Assembly: GCA_006503535.1 (NCBI GenBank)
Contig: QYRS01000013.1
Location: 992,001-1,056,000, forward strand
Direction: 5' to 3'
Source of the DNA: Arthrinium phaeospermum
Taxonomy: Eukaryota; Ascomycota; Sordariomycetes; Amphisphaeriales; Apiosporaceae
Length of the DNA: 64,000 bases
The notes under the pieces are model-generated. The model was not told the DNA's origin, searched no databases, and saw only the letters and a program-made list of their open reading frames with translations. Both the position numbers and the translations under genes were made by a program. This document shows, piece after piece, positions 10,468-21,357 of the stretch (within the stretch, counting starts at the first letter, position 1; every line of letters starts with the position of its first letter).

Positions 10468-12307
10468 GCTGTAGTCGGTGGATGGATGGGACTGCTACAT
10501 ATGCCTAGCCGCCTCCAAGACCCAACCGCGCCTCAACTACGTGGCACGACAGCAGAAGTTGATGCGGACTTTGATTTGACGCGTTGGAATGGCGGATGGA
10601 GACAGGTAAAGGCGTTGCGGGCGTGAAGTTGGGAAGCGCGACTTCGAGAAATCCGCTTTTGCTCAGCGAGGTCAACTTGTCGCGATTGGGATTGGGATTG
10701 GAGACGGACGCTACTTGAACTTTTTGGGAGAGGTTTCGGCTGGCTGGCGCAAAGGAGTAGCAGCGACAAATCAAACACTAGGTTAGAGCTGACCTCAGCC
10801 TGGCCTAGGGGGGAAGAGCGCGACCGCGAAGAGACAAGACCGACCTCAAGCTAGAGGGTACTTGTTTGTTGGCGGAATCGCGGCCTTGATGATATGTACA
10901 GTAAAGGGGTCCGTGCATTTTTGTACCACTGGCTGTCTGGACTCTGGACTGAGGTCCAAAGCAACCAACAACAACTGCTCTCCAGCTAAGGCAACCAGCA
11001 ACTTCGGTCGTATAGCTTGCACTCAACACCAAATGACCGACTATAATATGCTATATGTGCTCGACGTACCTATTCCGTCATAAAAGAAGGCGTTTCTTCT
11101 TCTTCTTCATCTTCTTCTTCTTCTTCTTCTTCTTCTTCTTCTTCTTCTTCTTCTTCTTCTTCGAAAACCCACTATCAAGTAAGAGCACGCAGGCTTTCAA
11201 TATTGGAGATCTCAGTACGTCCGGGGCCCTGCCGCCTGCTCTCAATAATAGCTGCATCTCTACCTATGTATGTAGGTAGGATATGCAAGTATGCGAGTGA
11301 AGCAACAGAGCTCCATATCAACGCCGTGCTCGCCATGAAGACGTATGAACAATGGGATCTTGAAGTCAGCATTGGTGGATAAAACCTCTTGTCGATAACA
11401 GCAGCTTCTCCCCCCAAAAAATCTCCAATTGACCCGCCAAGCTCGTATCCGTGCTCACCAGCGCAGACATCTTTGTTTACGTTGAGGGCTCAGCTTTATC
11501 AGGCCAGGTCTGGAATCATACCTAGTACAGCTTGTAGAGGGGACAGAAACGGCCGTTAAGCTGGAGCAGCCTAAAGATATCCATCCGTTCCTTCTCGGTT
11601 TCTAGCAAACACTCTGGCTTGGATCGGGTATCGGGAGACTAATAAACTCTTGGGGAGGATGTTAAATGACGTCTGTGGAAGCGCATGGATAAACTTTTCC
11701 CACACAACACAAAGAGAAGGGGAGAATAATTGATGTTGGCCAAGATGCCATTCTGTTGGTCATATGCATCAATAGATCTGTAGACATGATCCCCTCGCAC
11801 TGAGAAATGCAAAAACGATTATACAAGGCTGGTGGTGTCCGAGGCGGAGGCTCGAGGTAGTAAGTGTAGCTATCTACGGTACTACCTAGAAGCTGGAGGT
11901 GAGGTCGAGCATTTGCACTTATGACCTAGTGCCTTAAGCTACACAATGTACTTACGTATGTGTATGCCCGTTCAGTCCCAAGTGATGGATGTTAGGTAAT
12001 TGCGAGACAATTTGTTCATGCAGGCTTTATTACCGCATGTCGTCACCAGTAGCATCTCTCCATCAATAGTGTCTTTTTTTGCAGAGCTGCACGTCGGAAG
12101 GCAAGGCGAGCAAGGTACATCCGGAGCAGGTACTCTGGGGACCTCGTTGTTTCGCACAAAGATGGACCCCGCAGCTTAGGGAAATGCAAGGAAAAGATTC
12201 AAAACCCTCCTTCCTGGCACGGGGCATACCACGACAAACATCACCTACTCTTTTCCTGTCTTAAGAGATACGATCCTCACACTACAAATCCCCCCAAATC
12301 AGAAACA
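10468..12307. other. Divergent intergenic region between snf5 and the PA2G4-like gene
   Basis: About 1.8 kb carrying both promoters. It contains a long TTC tract and scattered TACCTA/TAGGTA words. No gene supported. Confidence 0.6.
11093..11163. repeat. (TTC)n polypyrimidine tract
   Basis: About 70 bases of almost pure TTC/CTT repeat with one interruption (CAT). A homopurine-homopyrimidine tract of this length can form triplex (H) DNA; it sits in the divergent promoter region. Confidence 0.95.
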
Positions 12308-13888
12308 ATGGCCGACAACAAGGACAACAAGGAAGAAGTCGGTTCGTGCATCCCCCCCTCCTTCCAACATTCCCTTGTTTCCTCCCCACTTTGCGCTGTT
12401 CACTTGCTGTGCAAATTACTGGAAACTGCTGCAGCTGGTCGCGAACTACCCCGCCATAGGTCCTCGGCCGGCCATTCCCCCCTTCACCCCTTCAACCTTG
12501 AGCTACCTCAAGATGAACACACATCGATGTTCAAAACATGCAGGAACGCGCGCGCGTGAGAGAGACTAACATGAACTCACCCAGACTACTCGTTGAACAA
12601 CCCGGCCACGGTCGACAAGTACAAGACAGCTGGCGCCATCTCCGAGAAGGTGCTTGCTGAGGTCTCCAAGCTTTGCGTCGCCGGCGAGAAGATCGTTACT
12701 ATTTGCGAGAAGGGTGACAAGCTCCTTGCCGATGAGGTCGCCAAGGTCTATGCCAAGTTGAAGAACAAGGGTCAGTTGGGAATCGCATTCTCCGCCTATG
12801 TCGAAATCACCTGCAGTCTGGGCTGGCAGTTCTAACTCTAACCCCCGTATTCACAGGTTTCGCCCACCCTACCACCGTCTCGCCCAGTTCGTTTGTGACA
12901 CCTTACACTCCCCTCACCTCCGACGAGGCCGAGTCCCAAGTTGAGCTCAAGGAGGGCGAGCATGTCAAGATCCAGCTGGGTGCTCAGATCGATGGCTTTG
13001 GCACCATTGTCTGCGACACCATCGTGGTGGGTGCCAAGGAGGTTGTAGAAGGCCGAGCTGCCGATCTGGTTCTGGCTACTCACTACGCCAACGAACTGCT
13101 CCTGCGCCTGATGCTGCCTCCTGGAGTCCTTGCTTCCGGCACGGACGAGGAGAAGGCCAAGGCTGCTGCCACCAAGGCCCCGACACAAGCCCGCATCACA
13201 CAACTGTTGGAGAAGATCGCCAAGACCTACGAGTGCAACTTGGTAGAGAGCACTACCTCGTGGATCTTCGACCGCAATGATATCGAGGGCAAGAAGAAGA
13301 TTGTCATTGCACCCGGCGAGGGCAGCAAGGGCGACGGCACCCCTGAGGTCAGCGAAGTGTGGGGTGTTGAGATGGGCATGAGTCTCGGCAGTGGAAAGGT
13401 CAAGAACATGGAGCAGAGGCCGACACTGCACCGCCTTATCAACGAGAACGGCCAGGCCAAGCGATCCACCTCCAAGAAGCTGCTTTACGACGTCAAGAAG
13501 TCGTACCACAACTTCCCCTTCAGCATGAGGCAGCTGGAGAGCGAGCGTGATGCTAAGCTGGGCGTCCTCGAGTGTGTCCGAAACGGCATGCTCCGCCAAT
13601 ACGAGGTCGTGGGTGACAAGGAGGGTGCTGCCGTCGCCAGACTTCTGACCACTATCCGTAAGTTTACATACAGATGACACTTTGGGACAATTGCTAAATG
13701 ATATGCCAGTCATCACAAAGAACGGCGTCACCAAGCTGAGCGCTGCCCCGGCTCTGGACGTGAGCAAGTTCAAGACGGATAAGAAGATCGAGGACGAAGA
13801 GGTCCTGAAGATTCTGGAGCAACCGTTGGCCAGAAACAAGGGCAAGCCTAAGAACAAGAAGAAGCCCGCCAAGAAGAGCGACGAGTAA
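12308..13888 (+). CDS. PA2G4/Ebp1-Cdb4 family protein (inactive methionine aminopeptidase fold)
   Basis: Exons 12308-12341, 12585-12770, 12857-13657 and 13710-13888, all with matching phases, give 399 residues. The N-terminus (DYSLNNPATVDKYKTAG after splicing), CEKGDKLLADEV, GFAHPTTVSPSSFVTPYTPL and KEGEHVKIQLGAQIDGF are the classic landmarks of the proliferation-associated 2G4 family (S. pombe Cdb4 'curved DNA-binding protein', human Ebp1). These proteins have the M24 'pita-bread' fold but lack aminopeptidase activity. They bind structured RNA, DNA or ribosomes near the exit tunnel. The C-terminus is strongly basic (KGKPKNKKKPAKK), as in relatives, fitting nucleic-acid or ribosome binding. 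The first exon is only 34 nt. A 359-codon open frame on the opposite strand is a codon-bias shadow. Confidence 0.93.
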
Positions 13889-15191
13889 ACGTGCTCAAAA
13901 GGTGGCCGGCCGTTCATGAGAGAGGCATGCAGCTACGAGAAGTCGAGACAGACGGCAAAGCTGGTGGGCTATAGGGACCAAGTATGCACATTGACGAAGC
14001 AGATAACTGGGGAAATGACGAGAGGCAAGCAGTCATTGTCATGCTCTCTCTCGGCTTGTTTATGAGAGCCATTGCAGTCCCACAAGCTTCTTAGGTTGTC
14101 AGTGGAGCCGAAAGGTTCTGGGTTGCTATTTGATCTAGTTCCACCTCGAAAGCAAACTGTACTCGATTAAGCTACCAAAAGAAAGTCTTTTTTATGCCAA
14201 GTGGAAAATCCAAGTGCCCTGGATGAGGATAGTCTGTCGCCCGGTCTGTTATGTTGGTAAGGTGGTAGGTTAGGTAGTTGCACAGGAGAATTCCTTCGAG
14301 AAAGGCAGAAGGAGTCAACGATCTGTTGGTGGTCGAGTAGAGTGCAATACAAAGTAAAGTGATGAAATAAAGCCCGTTTTTCCGGCTCAGGGGTCATGGA
14401 CATTCCGCACCCCTCAAAACCCCCCAAGGGCGCAGGGTGGGAGTGGGAGCCCTCGCAGAGGCAAATAAACCCCCGAGGTCGAGTTGAGGGTTTCAAAAAA
14501 TGGCAAAGGACATTCTGGTTAGGTCATTCTGGGCAATATGCAAGCATCATATCAATATGACTACGGGTGATGGCATGATCAGGTGCCATCGAGCTCGTTT
14601 AAGGCAGCCTCTGGAGGAGTCACGCGTAGTTGCCCCGTCCGCCGACTTGGGCACACTCACACTGAGAGAGCTGGAGAGAGCCGGTTAAGGGGGCATGTCA
14701 AAAGCCACGGTCGCTAAGCTGCCCGGAAACCAAAACTCGAGTATAGCGGGGACAATTGATTGCAATGATATGGACTTTCCAATTGTATTGTGTAGACGAT
14801 ATGGTTTTGGTGGTGAATTGGATGGGAAATGCGTGAAGGTTGTGAGAAGGGGGTCCTGTTGCTGGTGGCCACGGGAGCGCGCCCTGGCCTTTGCCGGGGG
14901 CTTCGGAGCATTTTTTGGAAGTGAGAGAGAGCATTCTCCTTCTTTTCCCCCATCCCCCCCAATTCAAACCACCACGAACAATCGCGTCTGCGGATCAATC
15001 AAACACGCGCCCTTTTCGACCTCGACAGACGCATCCAAATCTCTGCATTGTAAGTAATCCCGGCCGATTGTCTCGAGAACGCGAACTGATTGTGCGTGCA
15101 GCCACCGATTATTCGAGAGCAGCCTGTCGCGAAGTTCTGGCTTGGGGCAGCAGCAATAGGGGCGCCGAGCGGCTGCGCTCCTGAAAACAAA
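13889..15191. other. Intergenic, promoter and leader of the Rco1-like gene
   Basis: Left part is the 3' flank of the PA2G4-like gene. The right part is the promoter and leader of the PHD protein gene, including a likely leader intron. No additional gene seen. Confidence 0.55.
15050..15101 (+). other. Likely 5'-leader intron of the Rco1-like gene
   Basis: GTAAGTAATC donor, AACTGAT branch-like site and GTGCGTGCAG acceptor, 52 nt apart, within the leader. If spliced, the in-frame upstream ATG at 15090 is removed, which supports translation from 15192. Confidence 0.55.
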
Positions 15192-18100
15192 ATGGCACCC
15201 ACCACGTCCACCACCAAGCCCAGCGCTCGCACTTCATCGCGCTTTTCGAGCCCTCTCCACCTCTCGAGCTCTCCTTCCGGCCACAATAAGGGCGTGTCGA
15301 CGGAGGGTCAGAGAAGTTTTATGCGGTCCTGGCTGGAGCCTCCGGTGGAACAAAAACCTTCATTTGCACAACAGGGTCTGATGCGCGGCGGCGTTCTCGA
15401 AGGCATGGCTCCCTTGGGTACTCTCCCCAAGTCCAACATGCTGAAGAAGCCTTCGGCATCTGCAGAAGGTACGCCGGCACCGACGGTCAAGAGGATTGTG
15501 TTGAAAAAATCCACCAAGGCCGCAACCCCAGTGGAGGAGAGTAGCGCAATTCCACAGCTGCCGCCTGTGATGGCTGCACCAGATGCCGAAATGGCGCTGG
15601 AATCGCTGGAGCCTACGCGCTCGTCACCTACTCAGCCAATTTTCCCAGCTACGGGCTTGGATGACTCGGATGATGGCGATTATCGTCCCAACACGTCGCG
15701 CACCCGGCGTTCTTCCATGCATTCTCATCACAACAAGAAATCAGCCAAACGCCATTCTCGCCCTGGCAGAAAAAGCTCTGCACGTGCCCCCAGCCCTGCA
15801 CCCTCTCCATCTGTGCAACAACCTGAACTTGAACCTGAACCTGAACCTGAACCTGATACTACTACCGAGCCTCCCTTGCCGGCACCTCAAGTCGAGTTCC
15901 AACCACCGCCTGCACTACTTGGTCGCGCGCCCATCGACAAGGCCTTTGCTGACAAGGTGGTCGAGGCTGCAGTGGATGAGGCACTGCATCACTTTCGCTA
16001 CCCGACAGCCTGGGCACTGCGGACTCTCTACGATGAATTGGGAGACAAAGAGCCCTGCTTTGTTCACATGATTGAGGACATTTACCACCAAAGGGCCGAC
16101 ATTGACACCATCAACGAGTTCAACAAGCTGGTACGCGACAGCAAAACGCGTGGTAGACGCGATAACGAGGCCTGCAATTATTTCATTCCGCCCGACAATC
16201 GCACCACTCCTCACAAACCCAAGGCAGCACCCTACCACGATCTCCTCATTATGGATTTCACGCCCGTCAAGCAGGAAACAAGCCACGACGCAGATGGCCA
16301 CATCAACAAGAAGGCCAAGCTGGAGCTGGACGAGCCCTTGGCGGCTGGCACGGCTGGCAGAGTCCGCCGCAGCAGCAGTGGCAGTGGTGGCAGTGGCAAT
16401 CGCAATGGCAGCAGAGGCCGAAGTGGCAGCAGCAGCCGACCGGTCAGCAAGCTGAATCTGAATGGCGCTAGTGGATTGAATGGGGCAGCACCCGGGCGCG
16501 TTAATGGAATCACCACCATTCAGAAGCAATCGCCCACAAAGCATGGCGCGTCCAAGCATTCGCCCTCGAAGCATTCGCCTTCCAAGGGCAAAAAGCACCG
16601 TCGCTCCAGCTCAGTCAGCAGCGACTCGTCTCTGAGTGAAGTTCCCGATGACGAGCCTGAAGATTACGAGGAATTCCAGAAGAGGCTGGAAGATGAGATT
16701 TCCCGGCCAAGTACCGCCGAGCCAAATCATGCGCCAAAACCGGGAGACCTGGACCAGCCAATCAGCGATGAGAAGACGAAACCCACGTCTAAAAAGGCGC
16801 CCAAACCTGATGGCTCCCGGCACACAGCATCTCAACAACTGCATCCACAAGACAAGGAGATGGCCGCTGCTGCTGTCGTCACCAACGGCGCGTCACATCA
16901 GCAACACAGCCATCGTGCAAGCACCCCACTGAAATTCCCCAGCAAGTACGGTGAAGTCAGCATTCAGGACCAGCTTACTCTGCGCAAGCACGAGGCCAAG
17001 GCCGACACTCGTAGTCTTACTGAGGAGTCTTCGGCCCCCAGCTTCACCCGCAAGCCCCTTGATGAGGATCTGGCAGCAGAGGACGCGCTGGCGCAGGCTC
17101 CCACAGGACAGCCCCGTTCTCTCAGGACGCCGGCTGCCAACCTGAGGGCTACGAGGGCGTCGAGGCGCAACAATGATGATGCAGAAAGCTCACCTATCGC
17201 GCCCGATATGGATGTCGCGTCCACCAGGGGCTCTCGAGCTGCGACACCATCTAACAACTTGCGATCGAACAAGAAGCAAAAGACGGGCTTACGAGTCAAG
17301 ACATCGTGAGTATTCCTATTTCCATCCTTATCTAAAACAAACACGCACGCACGCACACACAGGTTGCTACTTCGACAGTGGCTGTCGTGACGGGGGAATG
17401 AGCTGTACCGACTTCTTTGTTTTTGGAACACGTTGTCACGAAAGTGAAGTGTCATCGTGGCACAAAGCAGCACTGTTGGCCCCAACCATGACAAACCCGT
17501 CGAATTCTGGGAGATGCACGCTGCTCTTGTCAGCTCTGCCGTCGTTATAAAACTACGTTTGCTAATAATCGTGTCGCGCAGGCCTATGAAACGCAAGGGG
17601 ACCGCAGCAGGTGTGCCTAGAGAAGCTCCTGTGAACAGTGGCCCTTCATTCAACGACAAGGTAAGAACCTGTCCCAGAACCCGCCCCCCTTTTGTTGGCT
17701 TTTGGGCGCAGAGGCCTTTTCTAAATGCCTCTGGCGATGGCACCCGACACTTTTTTGACGATGAAACTGGCTGTTTCGGCTTGTTATGGGACGGTCGGGT
17801 TTTTTCGTGTTGTGCTACGTGTCAAGGTGCAGAGGCGCACGGTGGCGAAGGAGCCCGGGGGTGCCACCCGCTTTTGCCGAAGTCTGAGCGATCCCCATGT
17901 CAACCAGCCCATGCTGACTAGTTTTTCCAACAGGATCGGACTTCCAGCAATGACGATACGTGCTATACCTGTGGCGGCAACGGAGAAGTCATCTGCTGCG
18001 ATGGTATGTCAACCCCCTCTTCTTTCTCCAAAAACTGTAGTGTGTCGAGGCTAACCATGCGAAAAGGCTGCAACTACTCCTTCCAGTAAGTAAACAGATT

Positions 18101-19519
18101 GCTGGCTGCTCCAGCACAGCAAGCAAGCAAGCAAGCAAGCAAGCGACCTGCAAGAGTTGATGATGGATCACATGCAAACACTGTACTACTAAGCGGCCAA
18201 AAGCTAACACGATGCGAACTAGCCCCCTGTGTGTCGACCCTCCTCTGCACGAAGATGACATCCCTCACATCGAGGACTTCTACTGCCACGAGTGTCAGCA
18301 CGTCTACTTCCGGTCCCAATTTACGGGAAACCGAGGTGCATTTGGCTCGCTCCTGGACAAACTTGACAAGACCAACTCCCGCGCCTTTGGCTTGCCTCAG
18401 GACATCCGCGACTACTTCGAGAATGTCCGAACGGGACCCGACGGCGAGTACGAAGAAGTGCCGGCCGGTAAACCTGTTAAGTATGCAACCAACTGCCCTT
18501 TCCGCAATACTTGTTGCTTGCTTGCTGACATATCTCCTGTAGGGTGAATAAGAAGGGATACGATGAGCCTTTTGACTTTTACAAAGTCCGCGATGCTGAG
18601 GGCAATGCTGTCTTGTGTCACCAGTGCAACAAAGGTGCTTCCGACAGCAGAGCCATCATTCCATGTTCAGCCCCCAACTGCGGACTTCAGTTCCACTTGG
18701 AGTGTCTTGATCCCCCGATGACCATTCCCCCGGTGCTGCGAACCTGGCAGTGCCCTTGCCATGCTGACAGGCCTCCTCTCGCCAGTCTGGCCCCTGCACA
18801 CCGATACCGCAAGGTCAAGTCGGCCCCGATCATTGAGCAGGCGTACACCCGTGGCATGACCAACAACGGTTTCATTGAGATTGAGGAGGATGACGATGAG
18901 GAAGAGGATGACTTCAAGAGCCGCTACGACTATGGCCGGGTCTACCGCTTGTCCGAGAAGGGTATCAAGCGGGATTTCGTCTCGACGTAAGAGGACCCCG
19001 ACCCCCTTACAACTTGTCTATTTGATTGTGTGGAAAGAGGCTAACAGTGAGTGCTACAGAGTCCGTAACAAGCGTTCTCAGGCGCGTCGTGCGAAGACCA
19101 CGGCACCAGCCGGAGCCAATCGTCTTCACAGCGTGGAGGAACAACAGGCGGCCCTGAATCTCTCACAGCTGGCTCAAAGTACCGACGGCATAGGGCAGTT
19201 GGTCAATGCCATGGTGGTAAGCTTACCTGCCTCCTCTTTTTGGCATGCATTCCGTCCTAACACTGAATCATCACAGAGCGAAGCTAGCCCCGATGTCGTG
19301 GCTTTGATGGCCCAAGGCGATGCCTCTCGCATAGCCAGCGCCAACCTGAGCAGTGCCGACGTTACAGCGCTCGAGGTCATGCTCGCCCAGGTTGATGCCT
19401 TGAAGAGAAACATCGCCAAGACGCTCGAAACCACCCGGGCTGGTGCTGTCCGCTCGGAGCCGGATGTGTCCCAAAATACCCAAAACAACGGCACGGGGGA
19501 CTCGATGCAGTTGGACTAG
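15192..19519 (+). CDS. rco1: Double-PHD-finger protein, Rco1-like subunit of the Rpd3S histone deacetylase complex
   Basis: Eight exons: 15192-17305, 17582-17660, 17934-18003, 18067-18085, 18223-18480, 18543-18986, 19060-19216 and 19277-19519; phases agree and give 1127 residues. The ~700-residue N-terminal region is low-complexity with an internal ordered segment (DKAFADKVVEAAVDEALHHF, near residues 259-278). PHD1 begins at CYTCGG (Cys near 741) and runs through ICCDGCNYSFHPLCVDPP into FYCHEC. PHD2 begins at CHQC near 872 and includes CGLQFHLECLDPPM and WQCPCH. Two PHD fingers with intervening DKLDKTNSRAFGLP are typical of Rco1/S. pombe Cph1. Rpd3S deacetylates histones over transcribed genes, recruited by methylated H3K36. 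The start at 15192 has a CAAAATGG context. Exon 4 is a 19-nt microexon inside PHD1. A Glu-Pro repeat lies near residue 215-222. Confidence 0.88.
15826..15856 (+). repeat. Coding (CCTGAA)n hexamer repeat
   Basis: Imperfect tandem CCTGAA/CTTGAA units inside the Rco1-like gene encode alternating Pro-Glu (PELEPEPEPEPD). Low-complexity coding repeat, likely length-variable. Confidence 0.85.
18119..18144. repeat. (AAGC)n intronic microsatellite
   Basis: About six AAGC units inside the intron at 18086-18222, just after the 19-nt exon of the Rco1-like gene. Confidence 0.9.
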
Positions 19520-21357
19520 GCTCATCCCAGTCGGCCACTTATAAAACCTCTTTTTCCCCAAGGACAAGAAGTGTACAATATCGTTCATTGATGAAAGCGT
19601 CCAGCTTTCCGGTGAAAACAGGTACTCGTTGTTCTCGAGTCGACAGGTCCCATACATAACGAATTTGGACGAAACATTCATAGAAGGAGATGGTGCCCAA
19701 ACCGCTTACGCAGTTCTCCTTGATTGTATGATATTGGTTGTGAAAAAGGCGCGGTACCCCTAGGGAGAGCGAGCAGTCGAGCGAGCGTGGGTGGCCTTGG
19801 CTTGGTCGATCCGCGGGGCCCTATTTCACCCTCGTACCCATTTTCCTATTCTGCCTACTTCAGGGCTCATTCTCTCCCACATAACGCCCCGGTTCATGAT
19901 CCATGCATTTGCACATTTCCTGCCTGCGATCTACGAAAGGGCCTCTTGAGCTTATTGCTCTTCGGGGGAGTGTTTCCCCAACAGTTTTCCATCATGTGGT
20001 ATACCTTTTCCCCCCTTCCTTGGTCGATCATCGTCATCTTCTCCCCGATGGAGCTGGATAAGAGCGCATGAGACATGCTTCACGAAAGCTAGTGTCTTAA
20101 AGACTGGATGGAAAGGGAGAACGAAAATACGAGAGAGGGGAAGCAAGTGAGCGAGTGAGCGAAAGGCGCAGCAAATCGAATGTGCCGCGTAACTGCTTGT
20201 TTGTCTCGCAGACGATTTTCGCCTCGGCTGGTCACTCATCCCATCCCGCAGTCCTTGTCTGCAACCAGACTCTTCCTGCCTTCGACGTCTGTCGATGGGG
20301 CGTACATGGAAGTGTAGGATGCAGACAAAGGAGGGACGGAGAGACGGCGTAGCGAATAACAGCGAGATTCCCCCGTGAGAGCGAAATAAGCGAAGCGGCG
20401 CGAGCTACAATATGCTCCCAACTAGTTAGATACGAAGCGAGAATAAAAAGTATTCTTCTGGAGCTCTTGAAGGCCCCTTGATATGTACGTGCATGTATAA
20501 GTGGGTGCTTTTCCCTGGTAATTCAAAGGATTGGGGAGGCCTGCGGCATCTGTCTCTTAGCCCCATGATAAAAAAGCCTGCTTGCAGAATAGGCAGACGT
20601 ATGACAGCTGAAGAGCAATCAGCAAGATTATACGGAGTATGGTGCCTCGAGAAGTAGAAGACGCGTGTGTCTGGTCATAAAATTGATTCTCCCTATTTCA
20701 ATTGCGCTCTAACCATACTACACATACAACTACTACTGTTTTTAAGAGGTGTGCCTCCGAAGAATCCGCTTCCCAGAGATAAGGACCTAAACTGTTCGTT
20801 CAGGTCTCGTGCTAACTTTGTAGACAGCATCAGCAGCAACATTCTCCGCCTGCCTGTTTGCCCTCCCATGAGTTGTATTCTTTTTGCCCCTCGGCCTCTC
20901 GCCCAGAAACAGCCTCTGCCTGCGTGCTAGCTTCGTTTTGAACTCTTCTCGGTTCCTCTAGCGCGCGGCCGAGGATGGGAAATGAAGTCTAGATACAAGA
21001 ACGTTGAAATGTCATATAAGTTGGAATACTCAGTGAGGCCCCACGCTCTACAAAAGCAACACAAAGTACGAGGCGAAGCAAAGGCTAGAATCCAGAAGAA
21101 AAACGAGCAAGAAGAAAAGTTGTGCCTAGGTGGTCGCCTGCCCTCCACAGCGTGATAGAAGAATCGTAACCGTGCATCAAACCGTGATCCGTGAACCGAT
21201 CAATAAAAAAAGAGCCCCTTTTGCAAGCGACCATGCCACACCATCAACGCCGTGTCCTCATAGACGTCAAGCGAATCGTAACCACCACCTCTTGGATACC
21301 CAAGAAAACACATGCAGGATGAGCTCATCTCTGCAAAGTGGCGTCAGCATCCTTGGT
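19520..21357. other. Intergenic between convergent genes
   Basis: 3' flanks of the Rco1-like gene (plus) and the Puf gene (minus). No gene or RNA recognised over 1.8 kb. Confidence 0.55.

Noticed and set aside
12838..13917. 359-codon open frame on the minus strand
   Set aside because: It mirrors the PA2G4-like coding exons; the forward strand has clear homology and splice signals, so this is a codon-bias shadow.
15090..15191. Upstream in-frame ATG of the Rco1-like gene
   Set aside because: It lies inside a likely leader intron (15050-15101), so 15192 is the better start.
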